From Diadema setosum (lineage: Eukaryota > Echinodermata > Echinoidea > Diadematoida > Diadematidae), in NCBI GenBank assembly GCA_033980235.1, contig CM067069.1:18968650-19032649 (forward strand): DNA of 64,000 bases, written 5' to 3'. A program made the translations under genes and the position numbers. The notes beneath the pieces were generated by a model. That model did not search any database, was not told the DNA's origin, and was given only the letters and a program-made list of their open reading frames with translations. Numbering within the stretch: the stretch's first letter is position 1; each line of letters begins with the position of its first letter. Positions 21,135 through 32,225 of the stretch are shown here, one piece after another.

Positions 21135-21268
21135 GAAATTATGACCGTCATCGAGGAGTTCTTCGACAACCATCGACATCGTACGCACTGACAACTGTTC
21201 TCTTCGTCCTCGCCATCACCGTGTGCGTCTTGTATGCAGGACGACGGCGATTTCTTTGTATAAAAAAG
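21135..21268 (+). CDS. Receptor transmembrane exon
   Basis: Acceptor TTTCAG and donor AAAAAG|GTATAT bound 44 codons plus 2 leading bases; it starts in phase 1 and ends in phase 0. A basic/polar linker precedes a 19-residue hydrophobic helix (YALTTVLFVLAITVCVLYA), followed at once by GRRRFLCIKK. The positive cluster after the helix is a stop-transfer signal, so the Ig domains face outside. The cysteine near the inner face could be palmitoylated. Confidence 0.8.
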
Positions 21269-21599
21269 GTATATTAAAACATTCGCACGGGCTGAAGATA
21301 TGTACATTGACAATATGTACTACGCATTGACTTTTACTATATTGCATTTGCATTATTGCTTATTTCATGTATTATATTCTAAGAAATCACACTCAATTTT
21401 TTTTTATAAGAGTAAAAAGAGCATCTTAGTGTATATGTTACTTAATAACTGAGAAAGAACGTACACTGTGTACAGTAATGGAGCACTGTAGCAAACAATT
21501 TCATCTGATTTCCTTAATGCCATATCATATCTAATATATTTCTTTAAGATATTTACTGGAAGCATTACAATTTCAATGTTCAATGATTTCCTAATTCCT

Positions 21600-22345
21600 A
21601 ATCTCAAAATTCATTCCTACCCAACTCGCCGTTCATCTGATTATCATCTTTAAAACCCAAGAAGTGTTTTAGCACACAAATCCTTAAAATGTAATGGCCC
21701 TGATGTTTGTAATTCTTTACCGGATAACCTTAAACAATGTACATCTATTCATTTATTCAAAAGACAGCTTAAAGATATGATGTTAGCTCAATAAATAACT
21801 GAATGTTAAAGGATTTTGCTCTTTATCTGTTTTATTTTTTGTTCACTTCCATAGTTAAAATAAGGGCTCCGAACTCAACGTATATACACAACAAACATGA
21901 ACAATGCACAATGCACAGCTGTACTTTTCCCCTCGTTCTTCCCTCCCTTTCTCCTTATCACCACTCAGTGGGTGGTGACTTCTTTGTTGTATTCTTACAA
22001 TGTTGTACTGTTTAGACAATCATTTCTGAGGCCATTGTCCTCGTCAAGCACTTGCTTATAATGATGGTCTCTTGAATATCTGTACATCAAGAATTGCCTA
22101 ATTTGTCTTTCAGCAGGAGATATACTGTAACTTATGTTTGCATAAATGTATGCGCAAAATAGTTTATTTTCATTTTGAATTGTGTCAGGGAAAAAAAGTT
22201 GAATATTTGAATTAATCATTTATTTGTTTTAACTGTCAGATTCAACTTATACTGTGCTCAATTTGTTTGTTCAACTGACATTGTATTTTATCTATGTATG
22301 AAAAAGAAGGTCAGAAATAAAATCTGAATCAGAATCAGAATTATG
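21600..22345 (+). mobile_element. 5'-truncated CR1/L2-like LINE remnant
   Basis: Bases about 21615-21795 translate, with breaks, to the C-terminal signature of CR1/L2-like reverse transcriptases (YPTRRSSDYHL, then CNSLPDNLKQC and FKRQLKDMM). A long non-coding tail follows, ending AATAAAATCTGAATCAGAATCAGAA, a short-repeat 3' terminus. It lies in the intron between the transmembrane and last exons. Confidence 0.65.
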
Positions 22346-22661
22346 TGCCTGAATAGGGCACTCGTATTCACATGATCTTTAAGAAAAATGATGGAAAAGT
22401 AACAAAACACTTTATACACTGCTTTTGATATCCTTCCCTTGAATAAGTGATTTTAATAATCTTTAGCGTCCAGAAAGAAACCTTCTCTATTTGTACCCTC
22501 TTTTCTCATACGATTGCAGGATGAAAAAAAAAATGACAGCCAAAACAAAAAAAAAAAAACAAAGCCCCCATATTTTCGTGATGTAAAACAAGTTGTAATG
22601 AATTGTAAATCATGATTTAGTCTCATTTTCATTTTTCATGCTACGTTGTTTTCTTTTACAG

Positions 22662-22676
22662 ATTATCGGCGATTGA
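22662..22676 (+). CDS. Receptor terminal exon, start of 3' UTR
   Basis: A pyrimidine-rich tract and TTACAG precede ATT ATC GGC GAT TGA, which in phase 0 adds IIGD and a stop. The predicted cytoplasmic tail is therefore about 14 residues with no ITAM-, ITIM- or TIR-like motif. The 3' UTR end is not fixed; an AATAAA occurs near 23737. The short tail suggests the protein signals through partners or only adheres. Confidence 0.55.
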   Translation: MIGD

Positions 22677-24641
22677 TCCTTGGACTATGCACATGGCCAC
22701 AGCCGACCACTATCAATTTTATAAGTTTGTGCCTTTCAGTGGCACTTGCTGGCAAGTCAGGCATTTCATCTCGTGGTGTAATGACAGAGGTAATTGTGAA
22801 AGGGCCCTATATACAGCCGATACTAAAGATTGCTTGAAAGTTTATTTTGTACGGGAAATACAAAAAAAAATTGTATTGTAATGCTTTACGCTTAATCTCT
22901 ATAAAACATTTTTAGCATTCAATTTAATCTTAAAAGAAAAGCACATGAATGTTAACATCTATATACAAGTTATCCATCAACAGATAAATACTCAGAGCAA
23001 AAGAAGAGCGTGAAAGATAAATAACATTTCATTCATGAATGTCCAAAAAGATTTTTTTTTTTCGTATTTTTTCCCGCGATCGCTGTGGTCTATCTAGTTC
23101 TACGTTAGAAATAGGATTAGACCTCATGAGCAGTCAATATCTGTACACTATCCTGGATGACAATTGCTTCACCTTTATGCTAGCTATGCACTAGAAAATC
23201 GAAAGGAAGGGGGAAGCATTAACAAAACTATCGATAGACGAGAATTTGCCTGAGGTGTCATCAATACAAATGGTATGACTTGCTCGACAGATAAACTAGT
23301 ACTTGTTTTCTCATTTTTGTGCTAAACGGTGCAACATACATGATACGATCTTGCTCTATATTTGAAACAAGATAAAAATTTTATAATATTCATAACGGCA
23401 CTGAAAAAAAAAGAAAAGCGCTATGTACAATGCAATCATCATTCCTCGAAAACATACTTGCAATCAATTTACTTTGGCTGTATTATGAAGAATTAACACG
23501 ATTCAGTACACCCACAAAAAAGATTGAGACATGGAATTTGCTGTAAACGTGAAAGTCTTAGAAACAATATAAATTATATCTTAGATTAGATACAGTTCCA
23601 TTTCTTCAATGCAATTCTAAATGAATTTATTTCCATATAAAGAAATACATGAGTACATAATATTCAAAAGAACTTTAAATCACGTAAGCTTCAACAAAAC
23701 ATATGATAATGATCATTATTATCAACTTTGGTTTGGATAAATAAACAAGTAAGCAATACAATCCTAATTTGTAACTCTACATGGAAAAGAGGAATTCACA
23801 GGAAAAGCATAGCTTGTAAAATTTGTGAATTACTCTAGAAGGTGAGGGCATCTCAAGATCCGTCAAGGACTCCATTGTAGAAAAATTTTGATATGCTGAT
23901 GTCAGGCGAAATATTCAGAAAATAAAAAAAGAACTATGACAAGGACAAGAACGAAAGCAGGGACGGAACAGACAGAAAATAAAACTAAAGATAGGCATGA
24001 CAAAGAAAGGGAGAAAAAGTTCTCTTCAAAGCATTTGTATCATGTGTTATTCTTGTCTCTTGTTCAACAGGAAAAAAAGTGTTTGTGTACTCTGTGAAAA
24101 CGCTAATAAACAATGCATATTAGCTTCATGTGAAGACTGTCTAGCTCTTTAGTTACATCATTTACTTTCCTCTTATCAATTAGTATCAATATTGAACTGG
24201 GGGCGTTTCATGAAGGAACTTGTCGGATAAAATGTCCGACAAGTCAATTATATCCGACAAGTTCAGAGAAATCAGCCAATCAGACTAAAGAATTTCTCAA
24301 AACTTGTCGGATATAATTGATTTGTCAGATATTTTATCCGACAAGTTCCTTCATGAAACGCCCCCCTAAACTGAATTGAACAGTACAACACGATTTTTTT
24401 TTCAGGTTCATTATGCAATGTTATCTGCAAAAACAAATACTCAACTATGTGAAAGTTCCATATATCGCTGCTGCCAGAGGAAAATTTATTGGTTGAGAGT
24501 CTATGTTGAATGATGCTGAAGATTACGTATATATATGTAAGTAAAACAATTAGTATAGAAGAACGCCGTCAAAAAATAAATCATAGACCTTGAAGATCTT
24601 AAAAACGGAGCATACCTCTCAGAAATTCAACTGAAACATAA

Positions 24642-24693
<52 letters not shown>

Positions 24694-24825
24694 GTATACA
24701 CATTCACACACACACATATGTATATGTATATATACTATATGTACATATTATGGATATGTATATATATACTATATATGTATATATATATATGTATACACAT
24801 GCAATATATATATATATATATGTGG
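22677..24825. other. 3' UTR and intergenic, AT-rich
   Basis: No coding evidence. Contains a palindromic MITE (24199-24366) and a (TA)n tract about 24650-24686 with TATG-rich sequence to 24825. Confidence 0.55.
24199..24366. mobile_element. Palindromic MITE with GGGGGCGTTTCATGAAGG ends
   Basis: The left arm GGGCGTTTCATGAAGGAAC pairs with GTTCCTTCATGAAACGCCC on the right, and inner arms contain CTTGTCGGATA. The loop carries CAGCCAATCAGA, the same word as in the MITE at 20632-20777. Confidence 0.75.
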
Positions 24826-25655
24826 AAACAAAGAAGTCAGTAGTTGTCGCCCGATGCCGGTTGTTGGTAGAAGCTTTCGACCTCGGGTCTTCGACAGCTT
24901 TATTGTCTGTTTATACAAAATGTAATAGAGGTTTTGAGCATAGCAACAGAGTAGTGAACATAATACACTGAGTATAGGTTTGACATGAGTTAACGACTTC
25001 AGAACATACTTGACAACTATTTAGCAATTACCAAACATTCCACAATATGTTACTGTATGTGAATATATACCAAGGGGTATATATTGCATACAGACATACA
25101 ATGAGAAATAATAAACAGAAATAAACATATCATAACTAAATTCAGTAATGTACTTACCTGATATAGGCAGATGCGTGTGTTTCTTTGCTTGTGTTGTGGT
25201 TGTCTGTGGCGGGATGAGCTGCGATCATGGGTTGGAGGGAAGGTGTGTGTGCGGTGGTGCGCCATCGTAAATGTCAGACAGTTTGTATGCCCCCCCCCCC
25301 CCTCCCCCCACCCGCATCCCGGTTCATGTTTTGGTGGTTCTTTTAATCCAAATGGCCTCTGGTGCGTCTGTTCAGGTCCTGGCTCTCCCTCGCTACTAAC
25401 TGCGCACCCTCCCAGTTGATGACGTGATTTTCCCTCCCAACATGGCCAGTTATGGCAGACTTGATGTATGTTTGGCTTGCGGATGCCCTCTGTGATCGTG
25501 TGTACAGGCTTGGCAAGAACGGCAAGGGACTACGTACACTCCTTGTGTTTTGTCCATTTCTTTGAATTTGTCCTTTGAGTGAAGTTATCAGATTTGAAAG
25601 TGGAGAGTGTGCAAAGGATTTAAAATGAAAATAGGGGCCTCTAAGACACATCTCA
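24826..25655 (-). mobile_element. Penelope-like element, 3' fragment
   Basis: On the minus strand the translation near 25340-25480 contains GHVGRENHVINWEGAQL and VARESQDLNRR, like the C-terminal GIY-YIG nuclease region of Penelope-like elements. Downstream, non-coding sequence ends in AAGACCCGAGGTCGAAAGC close to a TA-rich microsatellite, a common Penelope 3' pattern. The upstream parts (RT) are missing. A pure C run at about 25289-25300 interrupts it. Confidence 0.6.
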
Positions 25656-25864
25656 TCGCACTACCCTACCAAAAAAGGGGTTTTAGAAAACCTGCTGAAA
25701 ACCCACTTTCCCATTCATTTTATGATCTCAAACTCAAGAAGGTAGAAGAAGAACAGCTCTTTCGGAAAATGTGAAAAACTCCAAATTAACGTGGTTGACC
25801 TGTTTCATCTTTTTTTAATCCTCACGTAAAATCAGGGAGTGCGACGTTTTGTTGCTTTTGTGAT

Positions 25865-25867
<3 letters not shown>
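25565..25867 (+). mobile_element. MITE fragment of the TGTGACC family
   Basis: Closely matches the right half of the complete element at 55216-55932, including GTGTGCAAAGGATT and the end CGACGTTTTGTTGCTTTTG. It is cut by an (ATA)n tract. Confidence 0.65.

Positions 25868-25915
<48 letters not shown>
25868..25915. repeat. (ATA)n microsatellite
   Basis: About 15 trinucleotide copies, followed by AAAGCGCTATGTACGG, a common LINE/SINE tail context. Confidence 0.9.
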
Positions 25916-25989
25916 GTTACAAAGCGCTATGTACGGTCACATATTGTGCAACAAGTACAATAATTTCAAAATTACAGTGAATTTCACCA

Positions 25990-28390
25990 GGAATAAAGTC
26001 TGAAGTGTCACATACGATCAGGGAGGTGTTAGAGAAGAAACAAGAATCTTTCCTCTGTACCCATACCGCCAAGAAATTATGCTCTCTACCTCGGGTGTTA
26101 CTAAATTACTTTGACAAAAGACATGATCTCTGTTTAAGTATGCATCTTTCCTAAAATACAACATACCATGCCAACAGCAATTCCCTGTTCCCTTCAATAT
26201 TTTTGGAGGCAATTAATTGTTTAGTGTGCAAAGAATAAAGAACAGGCGAAGAAATTAGTAAAAATGGTTTCCCTTTAATTGTTTAAAAAAACACTTAATA
26301 GGCAGAAACACGAGTTACCCAATTACTTACTTCGAAAGATTCAACATTCAAATGCTAAACCTTACAAACAATATTATGTACAAAATGTGCGCAAGATGGC
26401 TATAATATATGCTTTTTTATGAAATATCAATGCTCCTTTTCAGTCCGGGGGCATTTATAACAAAGAAATTTGAAGAAACACTTAAAGTAGTTGTTTCATA
26501 CAAGATTATCACCAAAGTTCCATATCGAATTTTAACATTTTCTCGGAAATACAATTTAAAATTGTTGATACTGACGAAGATCTTCTTTGGTCTCCATATC
26601 CAAACTCTCTTGAAGAGCGGCTTGGAGCATGGAACATCAAAGACAGTCAACGCTAAGCATTCAATTGTTTATACCATGGAACCTACGCATAATTTTTCCA
26701 AATTGCAAAGAGATTCCACTGCTTCTCTAACACCTCCTTGATAACATGAAAGCATTGACTAAAGCTGCTCATAGATTTAACTAAGATAAAAATTTGTCCA
26801 GAATCAATGTGATTTTTTGAAAATGTTACTCAGATGATTCACTTTTAGTAGTTAGTCCCATTTTCAATTGAAAATCACCTATGAATATGAATGTCCTGCC
26901 CCAGACTAGCGGGCAGATCTTGGAATCCTTTAAATTTCAGGCGTTGCTGGAAGAAATATGTAAATTACATCAAGTTAAAACTAAGCTAGCTAAGTAACTA
27001 AACTAATTAGACTATTTTTCGCAAGATACTAGTATGCAGTGTAGGAAGAGAACTTTTATATGCCTTGTTTCATGTGTGACCCTGCATCACAAAACCAACA
27101 AAGGTCACACTCCTTAATTTTACGTAAGGACTCAAAAAAGGTGAAAAGAGTCAACCAAGTCAATCTTGAGTTGTTTATATTTTCTGAAAGAGCTATTCTT
27201 CATCTAGAGTATTCAAAATTTTGGCATCATAAAATGAATCGAAAAGTGTGTCTTCAACATTTTTCTACAATTGTTTTTTTTTTTTCTAGAATAGCGTGAT
27301 CAGGTATGTCCTGAGGCCCCTTTTTATTTCTTGAAAATTCTTTGCACAATCTTCACTTTCAACTATTAGTGACTTTTGAGAAGATAATGCTAATGCTTTG
27401 AAAGTTGGCTTTGATCACGACCAGAAAATGTTAATTAAATAAAGAATACATACATTTTGAGGAATAACATTACACGATGGAAAAGGCTTGGCATACTGTC
27501 TTATAAATTGAAACAAAATACATACATACATTATGAGTATAACATTATTCGATATATAACATGTAGCATACCACAACATCACAAAGAAATTCAGGTCGTA
27601 AAAATAACAATTGTAAATGACCTAGGTGATAATTGAATATTCATCCAGAGTATGCTATGTCATTAAAATAACCACAATTTAGAAGAAAGAAAACGGAGAA
27701 AAAAAGGGGACTTGAATAAATTGATTTGGGAATAATGTATTTCAATTCGAAAATTTAAATTCCAAATTAGATTTGAATTACTTAAACATAAGGAACGTTT
27801 CTACAAAATAGAATATTTCATCACCTCTAAAATATCGTTCTAATTGTTATGTAAAAAGAGAGGAAAATGAAGAAATCATTTTCATTCCATTTGTTTTTTG
27901 TTCAAGAAGCACATGTACAAATGCAATATCATAACACAAACCAACTATTACTATTACTATTACTATTACTATTACTATTACACTGTCCTGAGGTATCAAG
28001 TGCTGTGCTGTGATGTGCAGGGTGTGAAGTAAAAGCTTTTTAATTTGGCCATAGTTTGGTTTGTTTTTAGTGTATATGTGTGTCGTGTGCGTGTGTCTGC
28101 AATATAATTCTGTTTGCATTATTAGCTTTTCTGTGATCGTGAGTATGATTTGACAAAAGACTCATGCAAAAAGTTATTCAAGTTACAATAATTGATCCTT
28201 TCATACTGAGGACTGCTTTTACACTTATAATTAGCCTATATGCATGCTGCCATAGAATAATTTTTCCTTTTAGGAGGATGCATTGAAAACAACTTACATG
28301 TCGACAAAAGCTATACTTATAACTAAAATAGGGAAACGCCTGATGACTACACACGCAAATTAATAGGCCAAATCCAGACTGTTTATTAAC
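25990..28390. other. Intergenic, mostly unassigned
   Basis: AT-rich sequence with a reverse-oriented TGTGACC MITE fragment starting near 27070 and a (TAC/TAT)n tract about 27948-27981. No exon or gene was recognised. Confidence 0.5.
27070..27430 (-). mobile_element. MITE fragment of the TGTGACC family, reverse orientation
   Basis: Begins with TGTGACCCTGCATCACAAAAC and continues as the reverse complement of the right half of 55216-55932 (GTCAACCAAGTCAATCTT; later TTGCACAATCTTCACTTTCAA). The far end is not clear. Confidence 0.55.
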
Positions 28391-28399
28391 CCTCCTCGT

Positions 28400-28747
28400 T
28401 ATTGTCTCTCAGTTCAATAGTTTGAATGGTCTTCTTACGTCTTGTGTCCATTCCGAAGACTATTTATAGCAGTCACAAAGGTTATCAGCGTCAAACAGGC
28501 GAGCAAAGTTCAAGAATTAGTATGTTGTTATGTGCCATGCGGCAAAAGCGTGTGTGATGTAATAAAGTTTTGTCCATTACGATGTGATTATTGAGGGTCA
28601 TCGGATTCAGTCAGTACTGATTATGTCGCAAAAGAAGTTACAGCATCTCAAGTCTGTCATGATATGTAGACCTTTTAAGTGCGCGCGTAAAATGACACGC
28701 AGCAGGAGAAAACTTAAATATAGAGGCCAGGGCTAAATACGGACACG
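28400..28747 (+). promoter_or_regulatory. Conserved upstream block of A1, candidate promoter
   Basis: About 300 bp upstream of all three A genes stay alignable. Shared words include AGACTATTTATAGCAGTC (TATA-like; decayed to CTATCTATAG in unit 3), TTATCAGCGTCAAAC, GAGCAAAGTTCAAG and GGTCATCGG. Promoter function is inference from position and conservation between paralogues. Confidence 0.4.
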
Positions 28748-29959
28748 ATGGCTGAAAGTCTGCATAGTGGGCAGGAGACGATGGGAGATTGGACTGATCC
28801 CGACATGAACAGTGTACTAGTCCTTCATCGGCGATCTTGTGGTGGTGGGGCAGGAGCTGGCTTGGACAATTACGCGTTTGAAGGCGACACAGCTTCTGAG
28901 GATGTGCATGGAGAAACAAAGAGCACCAACAGTGCACTGCAACAGAATGACAAATCGCAACAACGTAAGGACATGCTGTTAAAGCAAAGGGGCATCTGGT
29001 TTACTGTCTTGTCAGCCCTCGTCATAGCCTTTTCTGGCATGACCGTCAAGCAGCTGGAGGGATCAGTGTCAGCAAATGAGATAGCTTTCACCCGCTTTGT
29101 CATCCAGCTTATAATTTGTGTTCCTATCATAGTATTTCAAAGACCATCCCTCAAATATTCACAAGCGGCTTACTTCCTCTTACTTTTGCGCTCCATCCTC
29201 GGTTCCACCAACACAATTATCATTTTCTACACGTACCAAATCATGCCTGTGGCCAACGCGAAGGCGATACAATACTGCAGTCCCGTTTTCACCGGTCTCC
29301 TGGGTTGGCTTCTCCTGAAGGAGAAGTTTTCGATCCTGGACGGCGTCCTGGGCCTGGTGATGCTAACAGGAGTGTTTCTGGTGGCGCAGCCCACTTTCCT
29401 TTTTGACCACTCGGAGCAGGAGGATCCTGAGTCAAGTTCCAGCATCCTAGGCGCCTTGCTCAGTCTCCTGGCAGCTTTCTTAAACTCCGTCATCATCATC
29501 ATCTTGCGGAAACTCGGCTTGTACGGCATGACCCCAATGGTCATGCTTACCCTCTACTCCTCGTTCGGCATGTGCTACACCGGAGTAGTGACTTCCGCCA
29601 CCCATCAATGGTCACTCCCTGGATGCGGCTTGGATCGCATCTCAATCATATTGAATGGCATTTGCAATTTCCTCTCGCAGGTTTTATTCTTTATTGCCCT
29701 CAAATCTCAACCGGCTGCAAAAGTAACATCAATCCATTCGATCGACATCATGTTTGCCTTTATCTTTGAATACTTTCTTTTTGGGACCGTCCCCAATTAC
29801 ATCACAATTGCAGGAACTGCTTTGATTGTGACAGGGTTCTTTGGCATTACTGGAAAAAAGTCGTCTCCCTCAGAAAAGAGGCTTTCTGACGACAAATCTG
29901 ACGGGTGCAGCGTCGCCGCAAGTGAGAGTGATGTGAACTCAAGCAATAAGCAAATGTAA
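28748..29959 (+). CDS. SLC35G-like transporter A1 (EamA, 10 TM)
   Basis: A single-exon 403-residue protein of the drug/metabolite transporter superfamily. The cytosolic N-terminus (1-82) is acidic/polar. Ten hydrophobic segments follow: about 84-104, 110-130, 140-164, 167-190, 195-218, 232-252, 262-283, 296-318, 329-348 and 352-368, arranged as two EamA repeats. The first repeat closes with the family motif MPVANAKAIQYCSP, then LLGWLLLKEKF and GVFLVAQPTFLF. The C-terminus is serine-rich. Vertebrate SLC35G1 is described as a membrane protein linked to STIM1 and to citrate transport; substrate here is unknown. The start is chosen because all three paralogues share it (MAxxLHxGQE). Members lacking introns suggest an ancient retrocopy origin (inference). 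Confidence 0.92.
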   Translation: MAESLHSGQETMGDWTDPDMNSVLVLHRRSCGGGAGAGLDNYAFEGDTASEDVHGETKSTNSALQQNDKSQQRKDMLLKQRGIWFTVLSALVIAFSGMTVKQLEGSVSANEIAFTRFVIQLIICVPIIVFQRPSLKYSQAAYFLLLLRSILGSTNTIIIFYTYQIMPVANAKAIQYCSPVFTGLLGWLLLKEKFSILDGVLGLVMLTGVFLVAQPTFLFDHSEQEDPESSSSILGALLSLLAAFLNSVIIIILRKLGLYGMTPMVMLTLYSSFGMCYTGVVTSATHQWSLPGCGLDRISIILNGICNFLSQVLFFIALKSQPAAKVTSIHSIDIMFAFIFEYFLFGTVPNYITIAGTALIVTGFFGITGKKSSPSEKRLSDDKSDGCSVAASESDVNSSNKQM

Positions 29960-30084
29960 TTTTCTTCTTTTTTCGCCATGCAAGAGGAAAAAGGTTGTGG
30001 TGGTGTGCTTTTTCATTCTTTTTTCATGTTGTATTTGTATACCTGTAAATATTTTTGTTCAATTTATAATCATCAAACTTCATA

Positions 30085-30300
30085 GTGTGTGCACTGTGGT
30101 ATAATGGAAAAGACTCCTAACTCCCAAACAAAGGACCCAAGTTTGCATTTAGTATAGCACTGACGTCCTTGGATAATTTTTTTTTCTTTTTTAAACACCA
30201 TATGTCCCTCTCGACCCACGTGTATATACAAAATTTCAAGTATAGGCACATTGCAATGCCAGATTGATAATAATGGCAGGACCCTCTTGCAAAACGTTAA
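30085..30300 (+). mobile_element. tRNA-derived SINE remnant, unit 1
   Basis: A-box-like TGGTATAATGG (30097-30107), a decayed B-box, then CCCTCTCGACCCACGTGTATA. The same insertion lies downstream of A2 and A3, so it predates the triplication. Confidence 0.55.
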
Positions 30301-30834
30301 AGCGGCTAAATCGATGAATTTATGTCTATCTTTCGGAAACTATAGTGACTAAAGCACAGGGACATATGACCGTCAGAGATAGAGCTTTTCGTAGGCCAAT
30401 TCCTTTGTTCTCCATCTAAAGTGTGAAGGGGAAAAAAATAACATATTCTGTCTGTTTTCCCCTTTGTTGTTGAAGTTCAAATATGAGGTACTATCAGAGA
30501 GATCGAATTAAAATGTATGCTGGAGAATATCTGTAAGCAACCACCAAAGATTTATACCAGTTACGGCCATGATCATTCACTTCAGTTATGATCATTCACT
30601 TTTGCTGTTGGCTATCTCGTATCAAAAGCAACTGCAACCACTTTGATTAGTGCCCATGTTTTGTTTGTAGTCGTGTACATCACAAGGTCTCAGGTGCTAT
30701 TTCGTAATGACAGGGTACACTCCATTAGTAAGCAATGCTTCACTGCTGTAATCTGATCTACATTACAGTTTCTCTGGAAACGCGGGATATAACTGTTAAG
30801 GTACGCTCCAAATTTCCGTCGTTACCCCGATTGG

Positions 30835-31090
30835 GGGAACAATGATGATGACAGAGACGACGAAGAAGCAGAAGAAAGAGAGAAGAGAGAACTGGCAATC
30901 TTGTTTTATATCAAGTCTCATAACTTTGCACAGGACATCTCAGACATCATGCAGGACTTTGGACCGAACCTGTCTTGCCCATCTTCTGGCAATCGCAACT
31001 AATAAAGAAGACAAAATTAATACATTATCTAAAACCTCGACCAAAGGCAAGGAGTTACGTCATCATCAAGGCAATGTAACTGTATTCTAC
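30835..31090 (+). other. Conserved leader block upstream of B1
   Basis: The sequence from AACAATGATGATGACAGAGAC to the CTCGACCAAAGGCAAGG stretch is conserved at 41320-41560 and, split by a MITE, at 55145-56075. Conservation suggests 5' UTR or promoter of the B genes, or just recent duplication. Its open frames differ between units, so it is not coding. Confidence 0.4.
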
Positions 31091-31123
31091 GAATTTCTGA
31101 TATCACATTCATAATGAACAGTA

Positions 31124-31254
31124 TTAAAGGGGATGGCTAGTAACTGATCAGTGGGAATCACATGGAAATGCTGGGGGATGATTGTTCCAATCCTTGTGGG
31201 ATTCATTGTGGGATTCATGATTCCCACTGATCAGTTACTGGCCATCCCCTTTAA
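31124..31254. mobile_element. TTAA-flanked palindromic MITE with empty paralogous site
   Basis: TTAA at both ends; AGGGGATGGCTAGTAACTG faces CAGTTACTGGCCATCCCCT. Unit 2 at 41612-41626 reads CAGTATTAAGTGTGC with a single TTAA, the exact pre-insertion site. The element therefore entered unit 1 after the duplication. Confidence 0.88.
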
Positions 31255-31314
31255 GTGTGCTACAAATCTTGGGATATATTTTTCAGACTAAACGGCTGAG
31301 AAACCATCTTCAAA

Positions 31315-32225
31315 ATGGCTGACAGCACATGTGCAAGTGCGCAACGACAGAGTGAGCAGGATGGTGACAGTTTGCGAGAGAAAATCGAAACTGGAAACAA
31401 CGCTGAATCATGTAACTTTAGCAGGAATGAATTGGGTTTTAATGACAGAGGTCTGTTTTTAATGGCAAAGACACACGTGTTCGTGAAGATGAACAAATGC
31501 CAAGCACGTCGGAAAAAGAAATGGAGGCAGAAATGGCGACTAGCAGAGGTACAATTATGGACCTGCTGGGCATTGGGCCTGCACACTGACTTTGGCCGCC
31601 ATCATTTCGCTTGCAGCGATGTCCGTGTGTCATGTCCGTGTGTCATTCTGGTAGCACACCCTAGCCCCTGTTTCTCTTCGATGCTCTCGATTCGGTGAGT
31701 TCGGCTTCCAGCTCCAGCGTCCTTGGTGAGGTCCTTTAATTGTTTTCTGCTCTTTTTTTTCTCCCCGATAATTTTCATCGTACAGCGAAAACTTGCCTCC
31801 TTGGGTATTTCGTCTCTGGGAATGCTGACATTCTCTGACCGCCACTGGTTTTACTGCCCTCTTTAAGACCGTCCCAAAGCAGTGGACTCTTCCTATTTGT
31901 GGACTGGATCGCTTTAATTGCCAACGGTCTTTTCAACTTCTCTCCCAAATACTCATCTATCTCGACCTCAAGTACAAGAGGGCCCCCAATGTGTCTCTCT
32001 ATCACTCCAGCGACGTCTAGTTTTCATTTTCTGCTAGAATTTGTGTTCTTCGGTGTCGTTTCAAACTGGGAAACGTTGTTAGGAACTGTGCTTATCATAG
32101 CGAGCTTTGTAGGAAAACAATGGTTTATCACAAAGAAGAAAACGGATGAGGATGAAAACGAAGAACCGAGTTGTGAGAATATTGACGGATGTATTAGTAT
32201 TGTTTCAGAAGACACTGATATTTAA
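31315..32225 (+). pseudogene. SLC35G-like B1 pseudogene
   Basis: Homologous to the intact B3 gene (56188-57417) from its ATG to its stop. Damage: loss of about 30 bp before helix 1, frameshifts in the N-terminal region, a deletion of about 315 bp joining the end of helix 1 to helix 5 at about 31630-31645, further small indels, and a TAG in the CCAGCGACGTCTAG stretch near 32015. The C-terminal tail (EDTDI) is still readable. The large deletion is shared with B2, so it predates their duplication. Confidence 0.9.

Larger units (their letters stand above)
2441..22676 (+). other. Gene span: Ig-like domain type I membrane receptor (3' part of gene)
   Basis: Nine exons can be joined in one reading frame: 2441-2695, 4925-5185, 6048-6320, 7798-8066 (frameshifted), 17328-17786, 18567-18989, 19630-19905, 21135-21268 and 22662-22676. 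Each is bounded by AG upstream and GT downstream. All Ig-type exons start and end in phase 1, as expected for exon-shuffled extracellular domains. Order of the product: four Ig-like domains, a glycosylated/acidic stalk, two more Ig-like domains, one transmembrane helix, and a tail of about 14 residues. No signal peptide or first exon was found, so the 5' end is missing. I do not recognise the protein; adhesion or recognition at the cell surface is inference. The short tail has no visible signalling motif. Confidence 0.75.

Noticed and set aside
29116..29406. A 96-aa frame overlapping A1, repeated in A2 and A3
   Set aside because: Its presence in all copies follows from the conserved transporter sequence; it is an out-of-frame shadow.
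31315..31698. A 127-aa gene at the start of B1
   Set aside because: It is the frameshifted N-terminal part of a pseudogene; homology to B3 continues in other frames.
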